This document shows positions 30,059 through 39,349 of a DNA stretch of 64,000 bases, in pieces (the first letter of the stretch is position 1; every line of letters starts with the position of its first letter). Made by a program: the position numbers and the translations under genes. Below the pieces are notes generated by a model. The model had not been told where the DNA came from, made no database searches, and worked only from the letters and a program-made list of their open reading frames with translations. Source of the DNA: an uncultured Alphaproteobacteria bacterium (lineage in GTDB: Bacteria; Pseudomonadota; Alphaproteobacteria; UBA8366; GCA-2717185); NCBI GenBank assembly GCA_943788635.1, contig CALSRA010000005.1:1-64000 (forward strand). The letters run 5' to 3'.

Positions 30059-31096
30059 ATGAACCAGATCGACACCTACAGGCATGCGCCGCCGCAGCGT
30101 ATTGTACCCCGCAATATCGCCATGTTCTGCTTCCCGGAAGCACAGGTGATCGACGTCACCGGACCAATTTCCGTTTTTGCCACGGCCTCCGAATTTCTGG
30201 CTGCGGGCACAGCATTCCCCGCAGCCTATTCAACCTCCCTGCTGGCAGCGGATGCAAGGCCGGTAAAAACATCAAGTGGTATACGACTCCTGCCTGACCA
30301 GCACTATGCCGACTGCGACCTGTCATCGATCGACACCCTTATCGTTGCGGGTGGCGCAGGCGTTGGTTCATTATTGCGGGATACGGCCCTGACGCGCTGG
30401 CTCATGGAGGCATCACGCCGGACACGCCGCATTGCGTCCGTCTGCACCGGTGCCTTTCTTCTGGCCGAAGCCGGCATACTGGACAACCGGCGCGCCGCGA
30501 CCCATTGGCGTTACAGCACGCGGCTGGCCCGTGCCTATCCCAGCATCGATGTCGACATGGACGCAATCCATGTGAAGGATGGCCATGTATACAGTTCGGC
30601 TGGTGTTACCGCCGGAATGGATCTGGCACTGGCGCTCGTCGAAGAAGATTATGATCGAAATCTGGCTTTGGCTGTTGCACGCGACAAGGTGATGTTTCTC
30701 AAACGTCCCGGCGGACAATCACAATTCAGCGCCACACTGGCCGCACAGATTGGCGATGAAGGTCCTTTCGGTGCATTGCAGCGATGGATCCTGGAAAATC
30801 TGACGGAGGACCTTAGTGTTTCGTCGCTCGCAGATCGCGCTGCCATGAGTCCGCGCAACTTCGCGCGCGTGTTCACACAGCAAACGGGGCAAACCCCGGC
30901 CAAGTTCGTCGAATCCATCCGGCTCGACTTCTGCCGTGGCCGGCTGGAAGAATCACCGCAACCGCTTGAGACACTGGCGCGCGACGCTGGCTTCGGCAGC
31001 GCCGAACGGTTACGCAAGTCGTTCCAACGCCAGTTTCGGATTTCCCCACAGGATTATCGTCGGCGCTTCCGTGCGCCGGTGTCCCAGGATAACTAG
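30059..31096 (+). CDS. GlxA-family transcriptional regulator (DJ-1/PfpI-like plus AraC DNA-binding domain)
   Basis: A 345-residue regulator from the ATG at 30059. The N-terminal class I amidotransferase-like domain (20-190) has the nucleophile-elbow Cys C129 in SVCTGAFLLAEAG. The C-terminal AraC domain (about 240-335) has two helix-turn-helix units, LSVSSLADRAAMSPRNFARVFTQQTGQTPAKFVE and LETLARDAGFGSAERLRKSFQRQF. These proteins sense small nitrogenous metabolites such as arginine or glycine betaine. It lies between the divergent cyclase-family gene and a DJ-1 protein on its own strand, both plausible targets. Confidence 0.93.
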   Translation: MNQIDTYRHAPPQRIVPRNIAMFCFPEAQVIDVTGPISVFATASEFLAAGTAFPAAYSTSLLAADARPVKTSSGIRLLPDQHYADCDLSSIDTLIVAGGAGVGSLLRDTALTRWLMEASRRTRRIASVCTGAFLLAEAGILDNRRAATHWRYSTRLARAYPSIDVDMDAIHVKDGHVYSSAGVTAGMDLALALVEEDYDRNLALAVARDKVMFLKRPGGQSQFSATLAAQIGDEGPFGALQRWILENLTEDLSVSSLADRAAMSPRNFARVFTQQTGQTPAKFVESIRLDFCRGRLEESPQPLETLARDAGFGSAERLRKSFQRQFRISPQDYRRRFRAPVSQDN

Positions 31097-31124
31097 TCCT
31101 TCATCAAACCAAGGAGTACGCCGC

Positions 31125-31721
31125 ATGACCTATACAACAGGCATTTTGCTGTTCGACCAGCTGGAAGAACTCGACGCCATAGGCCCGTGGGAAGTCTTTA
31201 CGATGGCCGCCGATGTTCGCGGCAGCGGCAAGGTCGTCACCATCTCGGAACATGGCGGCATGGTGAAATGCGCCAAGGGGCTTCGCATTGAATCAGACCA
31301 CAGCTTCGCCGACGCCCCGCCACTCGATATCGTCCTGGTCCCCGGCGGCATGGGTACCAGAACCGAGGTCGACAACAAGGCGGTCATCGACTGGATCGCC
31401 AAGGTGGCCCCGGACTGTACCTGGGTCACCAGCGTCTGCACCGGGTCCATGTTACTGATCGAAGCCGGACCTGCGCGCGGCAAGCGTGTGACAACGCACT
31501 GGGCCTTCGTCGACACGCTGCGCGAGCGCGGTGGCGCAGCGGAAGTAATCGACGACATGCGTTTCGTCCGCGACGGCAACGTTGTCAGTTCCGCCGGTGT
31601 TTCCGCCGGCATCGACATGTCGCTCTGGGTTATCGGCCAGACCGATAGTCCGGCCTTTGCCCGCGATGTGCAAAAACGGATCGAGTACGATCCCGCCCCG
31701 CCCTACACCTCGGCTGTCTGA
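31125..31721 (+). CDS. DJ-1/PfpI family protein (isonitrile hydratase-like)
   Basis: A 198-residue single-domain protein; the start was chosen at the ATG after AAGGAG (31111-31116), not the longer upstream frame that overlaps the glxA-type gene. The family features DQLEELDAIGPWEVF, VLVPGGMGTR and the elbow Cys C105 in SVCTGSMLLIEAG match the isonitrile hydratase/ThiJ group; VSSAGVSAGIDMSL follows. It could be a hydratase, glyoxalase or chaperone. It follows the regulator by 28 bases and shares its fold, a common tandem. Confidence 0.88.
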   Translation: MTYTTGILLFDQLEELDAIGPWEVFTMAADVRGSGKVVTISEHGGMVKCAKGLRIESDHSFADAPPLDIVLVPGGMGTRTEVDNKAVIDWIAKVAPDCTWVTSVCTGSMLLIEAGPARGKRVTTHWAFVDTLRERGGAAEVIDDMRFVRDGNVVSSAGVSAGIDMSLWVIGQTDSPAFARDVQKRIEYDPAPPYTSAV

Positions 31722-31761
31722 ACGGCGACCTGCTGCGGCTGAGACCACCAGGCGACAAAAC

Positions 31762-31778
31762 TATAGCAATCTGCTATA
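31762..31778. promoter_or_regulatory. perfect 7-3-7 palindrome, probable operator of the XRE gene
   Basis: TATAGCA, a 3-base spacer and TGCTATA form a perfect inverted repeat. The right arm merges into TATAAGAT, a plausible -10 element. The site lies 42 bases upstream of the XRE gene start at 31821. An XRE repressor binding its own promoter across the -10 is a standard autoregulation design, so this is the best operator candidate in the window. Occupancy is inference. Confidence 0.6.
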
Positions 31779-31820
31779 AGATTCCCGGTTTTCACAGTCG
31801 CAGCGTAAAGGTCGCAAGCG

Positions 31821-32345
31821 ATGACAGATGAAGAAGTCGAAAACGACAACGGTCCGGAAATCACGGCACCGGATGGCAGCGACTGGGTGACGCCACTGCC
31901 GCCCACGGGAACACCTGCCTTCGCTGTCATGCCCTGGCCGCTGTTCCTGCGCTTGCGGGACCTCGCCAGCCACGCGGTGAACGGAACGCAGGCGGCGGCG
32001 GACGATATCGAGATTCGAGGCATTGCCGATACGTCAATGCTGGAAGCACTGAACCAACATAGCCCCTTTGACGACCCCGATCCGAATGCGCTTTCCGGCG
32101 ACGACGAATTCGGGGAAAAGGAAGACATCCCGCTGGCGGTGCTCGACCGCTTGCTTGATGGAGAACACCCCCTCAAGGTCTTTCGCCGGTATCGCGGCCT
32201 CTCGCAAAAGGAATTGGCGAAACGCACGGGCCTCAATGCAACATACCTGTCGCAGATCGAGACCCGCAAACGTGGCGGCTCTACGCGCGTCTACCGCTTG
32301 CTGGCCGTCGCCCTGAACGTCGATATCGGAGACCTGATCGAGTAA
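31821..32345 (+). CDS. XRE-family helix-turn-helix regulator with an unusual N-terminal extension
   Basis: A 174-residue protein. Residues 103-174 form an antitoxin-like HTH unit: IPLAVLDRLLDGEHPLKVFRRYRGLSQKELAKRTGLNATYLSQIE. That segment resembles antitoxins that follow RelE-type toxins and bind their own promoters. The first 100 residues are acidic, contain WVTPLPPTGTPAFAVMPWPLFLRLRDLA, and match nothing I recognise. No toxin gene is adjacent on either side (DJ-1 protein upstream, a minus-strand kinase downstream). It is probably a solitary regulator derived from such a module. Confidence 0.75.
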   Translation: MTDEEVENDNGPEITAPDGSDWVTPLPPTGTPAFAVMPWPLFLRLRDLASHAVNGTQAAADDIEIRGIADTSMLEALNQHSPFDDPDPNALSGDDEFGEKEDIPLAVLDRLLDGEHPLKVFRRYRGLSQKELAKRTGLNATYLSQIETRKRGGSTRVYRLLAVALNVDIGDLIE

Positions 32346-32375
32346 CAAAAGCCGGTTCGGGGCCCATGATAATAG

Positions 32376-34230
32376 TTAAGACGCGATACCTGTCCCGGAC
32401 GATTGGGGAGATGGGGCGATTTCCACGTCAAACCCCTCGCGAACCGCCGCCGCCAGTTGCTGGCGCTGGAAGGGCTTTTTGAGAAGCGTATTGCCGGAGG
32501 TGAGAAACCCGGCCCCCATTGCCGCTTCCGGCGAGTAGCCGGACATGAAAATAAATTTGAGACCCGGACGACGTTCCTTCATCTGATCGGCAAATTGCGG
32601 ACCGCTGGTTCCACCGGGGAGGATAACGTCTGAAAGCACCAGATCGACCCTGTCCCGACCGTCCAAAACATCTCTCGCACCCGCAACATCAGGCACATCG
32701 ATGACGATATACGTCATCTCCTGCAACATATGGATGATAAGCTTTCGGACGTCCGGGTCATCCTCAATCACCAGAATCGTCTCACCGCCACCGGGTAAAA
32801 CCGCCTGCTTCTCTTCTTTCTGCACCAGACGCGCGGTTTTCACTGCACGCGGCAGATACAGGTTCACCGTCGTACCGCGGCCTTCTTCGCTTTCCAATGC
32901 AACGTCGCCGCCTGATTGCTTTGCAAAACCATAGATCATGGCAAGGCCGAGACCACTGCCATGCCCGACATCCTTGGTTGTGAAGAACGGTTCCAGAGCG
33001 CGCGTCAGCGTTTCCGGCGCCATGCCCTGGCCTGTATCCGTGATGGATATGACCACATACTCTCCCTCGGAAATATCCGCCGGCCTGGCATCTGATGCGC
33101 TGTCGGCGCTGACGTTTCGACATTCGATCGTAAGCTCCCCGCCCGCTGGCATGGCATCGCGTGCATTGATGCACAGGTTCATGATCGCGCTCTCCAGTTG
33201 TGCCGGGTCGGCCACGCAGGCCCATAATCCCGGTTCAACGTCGGTCCGTAACGCTATTCGTTCCCCCAGCGTTCGTTTGAGCAATTGGGCCATTCGCTCG
33301 ACATGCTCGCCTATATCCAGCAATTGCGGTTCCAACTGCTGCTTGCGCGAGAAGGCCAGTAAGTGACGCGTCAGGTCGGAAGCCCGTTCCACCGCAGCCA
33401 TCGAATTTGCAATCAAGTGACTGTCGTCATCCGCATTTTCCTTCTCGCTCAGAAACTCCAGATTTCCCAGGATGACCGTCAGGATATTGTTGAAATCGTG
33501 GGCCACCCCCCCCGGTCATCTGGCCGACCGCTTCCATTTTCTGTGCCTGCTGCAATTGCTGCTCGCGATTGCGGTACTCCGTCAGGTCGCTGACAATCGT
33601 GAAGCAGCCCAGCACCGCGCCGTCATTGCCGAAATGCGGCACACGCGTTTCCCGAAGGTAGCGGCCCTTGCCATCCCCCAGTTCCCGAACGCCTTCATGG
33701 GAGGTCGGTTCACCGGCGAGGGTCTGTTTAATTCCCGGGAGGTCTTCCTCGTAGATTTCCGGGCCCAGAATATCCCGCAGCGGCCGGTCCAGGATTTCGT
33801 CCGGTACCTTGCCGTAGAACGCCGCATAGGGCTGATTGCAAAACCGAACAATGAAATCGGAATCGACATAGGCGACCAGCGCAAGAATGTTATCGGTGAC
33901 CAGCCGCAATTGCGCCTCACTTTTGCGCAACGCGGTCTCAACATCCCGGCGCTCGACAATTTCGGTCTTCAACTTCTCCGTCAGCGTCTGCTCCGACTTC
34001 AATCGGTTCAGCAGAACCTGCCGGTTGCGAATCACCAGGTACGAAATCGCCAGCCCCGCAGCGGCGCCGACTGAAAACCCGGGAATGAGGTTCGTAATCC
34101 CGATGTGCTCGAACCCGATCGTGCGCCCCATAACGTTATAGGCCAAGGTGCTGACAAGCCCCCCTCCCAACAGGAAGAAAAAGCCGCACCAGCAATAGGG
34201 CGAGAGACCAACGTTAAATATTCTTCCCAT
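32376..34230 (-). pseudogene. membrane hybrid histidine kinase (PAS-HisKA-HATPase-REC) frameshifted at an 8-C tract
   Basis: The N-terminal piece from ATG 34230 has two hydrophobic segments (roughly residues 10-33 and 45-67), a coiled linker, a PAS domain (NILALVAYVDSDFIVRFCNQPYAAFYGK) and PAC end, then QKMEAVGQMTGG. The frame then fails. The next frame, open from 33506, continues directly with AHDFNNILTVILGNLEFLS (H-box of the HDFNN class), the N-box CINARDAMPAGG, DTGQGM and GSGLGLAMIYGFAKQSGG, and a C-terminal receiver with phospho-Asp in LVLSDVILPGG and Lys in LLKKPF. The break coincides with eight C residues at 33506-33513 on the plus strand; seven would restore a continuous protein of about 617 residues. 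Confidence 0.85.
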
Positions 34231-34443
34231 ACGGCCTGGACTTTCCAAATGCCCTTCCCGGCGCCAAATTCAGGTATCGCGTTCCTAAGGCGATCCGACA
34301 ATAGCGTGATAACCTGAAGAAAATCGTTAATGACGTGCGCTTGCTGCCGAAGGCACACGTGTCGCACGCAATCCTGTGGCCGCAAATCACAAATCGGCCA
34401 ATGCCGCCGCCGGGCCTTTTGAACTTCTATGTATTTAGAGGAA

Positions 34444-34518
34444 TGGTGGGCGCGGTAGGGTTTGAACCTACGACCCCTACGATGTCACCGTAGTGCTCTC
34501 CCGCTGAGCTACGCGCCC
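34444..34518 (-). tRNA. tRNA-Val (anticodon GAC)
   Basis: A full cloverleaf can be drawn on the minus strand: 7-base acceptor GGGCGCG/CGCGCCC, D arm GCTC/GAGC, anticodon stem CTACG/CGTAG with loop GTGACAT (anticodon GAC), T arm GTAGG/CCTAC around TTCAAAC, and an encoded ACCA end. It is transcribed away from the cpdR-like gene that lies 93 bases upstream on the same strand. Confidence 0.95.
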
Positions 34519-34611
34519 ATCCTGAGGAGCGGTTATATCCATTTAGGCCGCGAATGCAAGTGTTCGTGCATCAAGTTTATTCGGCCACGGAATCGTGCCC
34601 GTTTCACCGGT

Positions 34612-35001
34612 TCAACCCGGTGTGGCGATCATGCTTTCCACCTGACCGACCAGATCCACCAATTTGAACGGCTTGGACAGGACACGAGCCCCCCGTGCGA
34701 TCAGGTCAGTTGCCTGCAATGCGGACGTCGCAAAACCGGTTACGAACATAACCCGCAGATCCGGCGACTCCGCCAGCATAAGGCGCGCAAGATCAACACC
34801 ATCCATGCCCGGCATCTTCACATCCGTCACCAGAATGTCGTAGCCACCAAGCTCAGAACAAGATGCGGCGGATTCCCCATTTGGCAACGCATTGACAAGA
34901 TGCCCCGCCCGGCTCAGCGCATTTTCAAGAAAAATGCGCATGGCCTCATCGTCTTCCGCGATCAGAATTCTGGTCGCTGTTTCAATTTTTTCGTTTTTCA
35001 T
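34612..35001 (-). CDS. cpdR: CpdR-like single-domain response regulator
   Basis: A 129-residue receiver from the ATG at 35001. Acidic pair E17-D18 with D19, phospho-Asp D60 in ILVTDVKMPGMDGVDLARL, switch Thr T88 in MFVTGFATSALQA, and Lys K110 in RVLSKPFKLVDLVGQVE. The FVTGFA and VLSKPF.L.DLV patterns are those of CpdR, the ClpXP adaptor that controls proteolysis of cell-cycle proteins in alphaproteobacteria when unphosphorylated. It has no output domain. A generic receiver is the alternative. Confidence 0.75.
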   Translation of the reverse strand: MKNEKIETATRILIAEDDEAMRIFLENALSRAGHLVNALPNGESAASCSELGGYDILVTDVKMPGMDGVDLARLMLAESPDLRVMFVTGFATSALQATDLIARGARVLSKPFKLVDLVGQVESMIATPG

Positions 35002-35180
35002 CAAAACCGCTCGTTTACATAGTAAGAGCCAACCGGCCTCCAGTCATGATTACTCAAATACCCTCATAGGAATTGCTGATCTGTGAAAAAAAGGGGTTAA
35101 CAGCAAAATATATTTTAAACGGCTTAAAACGATGAAATCGCCCGGCAAATGGCATGATCCTTGCCAAGTGTTTCACCATC

Positions 35181-35957
35181 ATGAAACGAAGCAAAAATCA
35201 TCATTGGCCGCGTTGGTGGACCGTCAGAATCGCAGTTTTCATGGCGATTGCCCCGATCATGCTGTATTCCGCCCCTGCCGGCGCGAATGAGGCATTGTGC
35301 GATGCGGCGACCCGAAACCAGGAACGCGTCAGCAAAATCCCGTCGCGGCTTCTCTACGCTATTGCATCGGTTGAATCTGGCCGCTGGGACGCCGAAACCA
35401 AGGCAAACATTGCCTGGCCCTGGACCGTTACCTCGCTTGGCGAAGGCAAGTTTTACCCGACCCGGCAGGAAGCCATCCAAGCCGTCAAAACATTAATCGG
35501 CAATGGCGTTACCAACATCGATGTCGGCTGCATGCAAATCAATCTGGGTTATCACCCGGATGCTTTCGAAACGCTGCATGAGGCTTTCGAACCAGAAACA
35601 AACGTGGCCTATGCGGCAACATTCCTGAATGATCTGCGCAAAACCAGACGGTCCTGGTCACGGGCTGTCCGGTTCTACCATTCATCCGATACCAAGCGAC
35701 AGGCGTATTACGGAAAGAAAGTCTATGGCGCCTGGCAGCAGATCCGGATTCGGGACAGAAAGGTCCATATCGCCGAACGGAAGAAACGTGTGGACGCCAA
35801 ACGACAAGCGCGCATTGCGACACCGGAACCAACCGATGACAATGCAGCCGGTTCGTCGGTCCAATTCGGCAAGGGTACGACATGGCCACCCCGGGACTAC
35901 CGCCAGCAGCGCCAGATGCAGATGAATGCACGTGCCTGGGCCTTCAGCCCCAAATAG
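35181..35957 (+). CDS. lytic transglycosylase SLT-domain protein, periplasmic
   Basis: Predicted peptidoglycan lyase of 258 residues. A signal peptide (about 1-36) ends APAGANEA. The Slt-type catalytic Glu is E65 in YAIASVESGRW, followed by GVTNIDVGCMQINLGYHPDAF and NVAYAATFLNDLRK, all typical. The C-terminal 90 residues are basic and low-complexity (RDRKVHIAERKKRVDAKRQAR) and could bind the cell wall. It starts at 35181 or nine codons upstream at 35154; neither has a strong ribosome site. Members often assist flagellar or secretion structures, but none is encoded here. Confidence 0.85.
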   Translation: MKRSKNHHWPRWWTVRIAVFMAIAPIMLYSAPAGANEALCDAATRNQERVSKIPSRLLYAIASVESGRWDAETKANIAWPWTVTSLGEGKFYPTRQEAIQAVKTLIGNGVTNIDVGCMQINLGYHPDAFETLHEAFEPETNVAYAATFLNDLRKTRRSWSRAVRFYHSSDTKRQAYYGKKVYGAWQQIRIRDRKVHIAERKKRVDAKRQARIATPEPTDDNAAGSSVQFGKGTTWPPRDYRQQRQMQMNARAWAFSPK

Positions 35958-36086
35958 GTTGGCAACTTTCTGATCCGGTGCGCTGCCGCCCGCACGACAG
36001 CCTGATATACAATTTGTTTCGAACGGTCTAACCTGTCATGGCAGGGTAGAGAATTTTGATATAACTGGCTTTTCCTGAATAGGGTA

Positions 36087-37181
36087 ATGATGTCAGAAAA
36101 ATTGCTGCCTGCGGATGATGCCACGGTCGCTGTCACGGCGAACAGTATTGCCGCTACGGGCGTCCTTGTTTTTAACGAAAACGGTATCCTCACATATGGT
36201 GATGCGGTCGCACGGTCCTTCATGCCGCCTGCCTCCAAAGCCGCTGATGAACCGGTTACACTGATCGATATCGCCGGGCTCTTTCCGAAGCTTGACCTGT
36301 CGCAGGACGGGGGTATCGACTGCAGGATCGATTCCCGCTGGCTTCGTATCGGTCTGCACCGTACCCCTGAATTCGCAACGATGATTCAACTGGTCGACAT
36401 CACGGACCTGAAACAGTCCGAGGGAACGCTGGTGGATGCCCGCGACATGGCGATTCTGGCGGACAGGGCAAAGTCGGAATTCCTGGCCAATATGACGCAT
36501 GAACTGCGAACGCCGCTGAATGCTGTCATCGGTTTTGCCGAAGTGCTACACGACGAATTGTTCGGGCCGCTGGGCAGTCCCGAATACAAGGATTTCGTCA
36601 ATGATATCCATAACAGCGGGCGGCACCTGCTGGCCATTATCGACGACATACTCGACCTGTCGAAAATCGAAGTCGGTCACCGTGACCTGAAGCCCGAAAT
36701 CATGGATGTCGCCGGCACCATTTCTTCCGCCGCCCGGATGATCGAGCGCCGTGCGCAAGCTGCCGGACTGACCCTTGTTCTGGAACCGAACGCGGAATTG
36801 CCCCTGCTGAACGGCGAGGAGCGCAGCGTCAAACAGATTGTCCTGAACCTGATGTCAAATGCGGTAAAATTCACTGATTCCGGTGGCAACATCACTGTCA
36901 CTGCCGCCATCAACTCCGATGGCGGCCTGGATCTTGCGGTCACAGATAACGGAATCGGCATTGAAAAGAGCGACCAGCAGCGGATTTTCACACCATTCGT
37001 TCAGGTCGATACCGGCCGCCCGGCGCAGTCCAATGGCGCAGGACTTGGGCTGTCGCTTGTAAAGTCACTGGCCGATATGCACGACGCCGACGTCGCAATC
37101 GACAGCACCATCAATGTCGGTACGACCATAACAATCCGCTTCCCGGCAAAGACACTTGTACAGCGCGCGAACACCCAGTAA
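36087..37181 (+). CDS. soluble PAS-type sensor histidine kinase (PleC/DivJ-like core)
   Basis: A 364-residue kinase without transmembrane segments. Residues 15-110 form a PAS-like domain ending VDITDLKQSE. HisKA has H138 in ANMTHELRTPLNAVIGFAEVL, the H-box form shared with PleC and DivJ. The HATPase domain (about 235-355) has NLMSNAVKFTDSGG, DNGIGI and GAGLGLSLVKSLADMH. No cognate regulator is adjacent. A double ATG at 36087/36090 follows AGGG. The class V aminotransferase starts 9 bases after it, so the two may be co-transcribed. Confidence 0.9.
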   Translation: MMSEKLLPADDATVAVTANSIAATGVLVFNENGILTYGDAVARSFMPPASKAADEPVTLIDIAGLFPKLDLSQDGGIDCRIDSRWLRIGLHRTPEFATMIQLVDITDLKQSEGTLVDARDMAILADRAKSEFLANMTHELRTPLNAVIGFAEVLHDELFGPLGSPEYKDFVNDIHNSGRHLLAIIDDILDLSKIEVGHRDLKPEIMDVAGTISSAARMIERRAQAAGLTLVLEPNAELPLLNGEERSVKQIVLNLMSNAVKFTDSGGNITVTAAINSDGGLDLAVTDNGIGIEKSDQQRIFTPFVQVDTGRPAQSNGAGLGLSLVKSLADMHDADVAIDSTINVGTTITIRFPAKTLVQRANTQ

Positions 37182-37190
37182 CGGTATACC

Positions 37191-38369
37191 ATGACCATAG
37201 ATATCAGCCGCATCCGCGCCGATACGCCCGGCTGCGAAGACCTGATTCATTTCAACAATGCAGGCGCCGCCCTGACGCCGGCACCGGTGCTGGAAACCGT
37301 TATCGGGCACCTTCGGCGCGAAGCTGAAATCGGCGGCTATGAAGCCGCCGCGGAAGCCGGGAATGCGACAGCCAGAGCCTATGATTCCGCGGCGCGACTG
37401 GTCGGCGGCGCAGCGGACGAAATTGCCTTTATCGAAAATGCGACACGCGCCTGGGATATGGCATTTTACGGGTTCAACTGGCAGCGCGGCGATCGCATCC
37501 TCACAGCGCAGGCGGAATACGTCTCCAATTACATCGCGTACCTGCAGGTCGCGCAGCGATACGGCGTCGAGGTCGTTGCGGTTCCCGACGATGAACACGG
37601 ACAGATTTCAGTCGAGGCACTGGAACGCTTGATCGACAGCCGCACTAGGCTGATCGCGATCACTCATATTCCGACCAATGGCGGGTTGGTCAACCCGGCC
37701 GCCGCGGTCGGGAAAATCGCCAAAGCGCATGATATCCCCTTCCTGCTCGACGCCTGCCAGTCGGTTGGCCAGATGCCTATCGACGTGGACGCTATCGGCT
37801 GCGACATGCTGTCGGCGACGGGGCGGAAATACCTGCGCGGGCCGCGAGGGACCGGGTTCCTGTGGGTTCGGCGCAACTGGATCGAAAAGCTTGAACCGCC
37901 TTTTCTGGACCTGCATGCCGCCACCTGGACCGGCCCGGACAGCTTCGAAATCCAGCCGGACGCCCGCCGTTTCGAAAACTGGGAAACCTATGTCGCCGGC
38001 AAACTCGGCCTCGGCGCCGCCATCGATTATGCGCTCGACCTCGGCCTGCCCGCAATTCGCGATGCCGTCTATGCCCGTGCGACGAGACTGCGCAACGGGC
38101 TTGCATCGCTTCCGGCCTATACCGTGCAGGACAAGGGCGTGGAAAAATGCGGCATCGTCAGTTTTTCCGGCGCGGGCCACGACCCCGCAGATATCAAACA
38201 GGCGCTGGCAGACCAAAAAATCAACGTAACCGTATCACGCCGCAGTTCCACCCTGCTGGACATGACCGCGCAGAACCTGGAAACGATGGTCCGGGCATCA
38301 GTGCATTACTATAATACCGACACCGAAGTCGACCGGTTCTGCGAAGCAATCGACGCCGTCGCGTCTTAA
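37191..38369 (+). CDS. class V aminotransferase (cysteine desulfurase/isopenicillin-N-epimerase-like)
   Basis: PLP enzyme of 392 residues. It has ..FNNAGAALTP.PVL near the start, the cofactor region FLLDACQSVGQMPIDVDAIGCD, and the Schiff-base Lys in SATGRKYLRGPRGTGFLWVR at about 213-216. A desulfurase-type catalytic Cys loop is not obvious near 330-345, so a role in amino acid racemisation, lyase or desulfurase-like chemistry is undecided. It converges with dgcA and their ends overlap by four bases. Confidence 0.85.
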   Translation: MTIDISRIRADTPGCEDLIHFNNAGAALTPAPVLETVIGHLRREAEIGGYEAAAEAGNATARAYDSAARLVGGAADEIAFIENATRAWDMAFYGFNWQRGDRILTAQAEYVSNYIAYLQVAQRYGVEVVAVPDDEHGQISVEALERLIDSRTRLIAITHIPTNGGLVNPAAAVGKIAKAHDIPFLLDACQSVGQMPIDVDAIGCDMLSATGRKYLRGPRGTGFLWVRRNWIEKLEPPFLDLHAATWTGPDSFEIQPDARRFENWETYVAGKLGLGAAIDYALDLGLPAIRDAVYARATRLRNGLASLPAYTVQDKGVEKCGIVSFSGAGHDPADIKQALADQKINVTVSRRSSTLLDMTAQNLETMVRASVHYYNTDTEVDRFCEAIDAVAS

Positions 38370-39346
38370 CCCCACAGCGCCGGATCCGGCGGCATTACGG
38401 TGCTGCCGTCATAAACCATTCCATCATCCCGGTCGTCAGCAAGCAGCAGCGGACCGTCCAGATCGACGACTTCGGTCCCCTGCGCCACGAGAAACGCCGG
38501 CGCCATGGCCAGCGAGGTTGCCACCATGCAACCGACCATAACGCCCAGCCCGGCACCGCGCGCCGCGTCGCGCAGCGCCAGTGCTTCCGTCAATCCACCG
38601 GTTTTATCCAGCTTGATATTGACCATGTCATACCGGATGGCCAGATCCTCCAGCCCGTCGCGTGAATGGCAGGATTCATCGGCGCAGATCGGCACAGGAT
38701 GCGGAATATCCGCCAGTGCGGCATCGGCATCAGCCGGCAATGGCTGTTCGATCATCAGAACGTTCAGCTTCGCCAGTTCGGCGCTGAACGGTTCGACCAT
38801 ATCGGACTTCCAGCCTTCATTGGCATCGACGATCAGACCGGCATTGGGCGCCGCATCACGCACCGCCGCGATCCGGTCGATATCGCCCTCACCCGTTACC
38901 TTGAGTTTGATCAGGGGCCGCCAGGCGACCTCCCGTGCCGCGGCAGCCATCGCATCCGGCGTATCCACACCCAGCGTGTAAGCGGTGACCAATGGCTGCG
39001 GCGCCGTCATCCTGGCCATTTGCCAGGCTGGCTTCCCGGCCTGTTTGGCCGCCAGGTCCCATAACGCACAATCGACCGCATTACGCGCCGCGCCCGGCGG
39101 CATGGCACCCTGCAGGGTCACAAGATCCAAGTCACCTTCCAGATACTCGCGCAGCCCTTCAATTTCGGCGATCACGCCTTCTACCGTTTCGCCGTAATGC
39201 GCATAGGGCATGCACTCGCCCCGGCCCAGGGCACCATCGTCGGAAATTTCAACGACCACCACTTCCGCGCTGGCACGGCTGCCACGTGAAATTGTTAGGG
39301 CCCTGGCCAGTGGCCAGGTTTCGTGCCGTATTGTCAGTTGCCGCAT
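38366..39346 (-). CDS. dgcA: N-acetyl-D-glutamate racemase DgcA (dipeptide-epimerase family)
   Basis: Enolase-superfamily epimerase of 326 residues. The KxK acid/base pair is K147-x-K149 (LIKLKVTG), metal ligands D174 (IVDANEGW), E200 (MIEQPLP) and D223 (CADESCHS), and the opposite base K245 or K248 (VNIKLDKTGG). On its own this could be an L-Ala-D/L-Glu epimerase. The immediately upstream dgcN (3-base gap, same strand) makes the N-acetyl-D-glutamate assignment better: DgcN acetylates D-Glu, DgcA racemises the product and a deacylase returns L-Glu. Confidence 0.82.
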   Translation of the reverse strand: MRQLTIRHETWPLARALTISRGSRASAEVVVVEISDDGALGRGECMPYAHYGETVEGVIAEIEGLREYLEGDLDLVTLQGAMPPGAARNAVDCALWDLAAKQAGKPAWQMARMTAPQPLVTAYTLGVDTPDAMAAAAREVAWRPLIKLKVTGEGDIDRIAAVRDAAPNAGLIVDANEGWKSDMVEPFSAELAKLNVLMIEQPLPADADAALADIPHPVPICADESCHSRDGLEDLAIRYDMVNIKLDKTGGLTEALALRDAARGAGLGVMVGCMVATSLAMAPAFLVAQGTEVVDLDGPLLLADDRDDGMVYDGSTVMPPDPALWG

Positions 39347-39349
39347 TGT

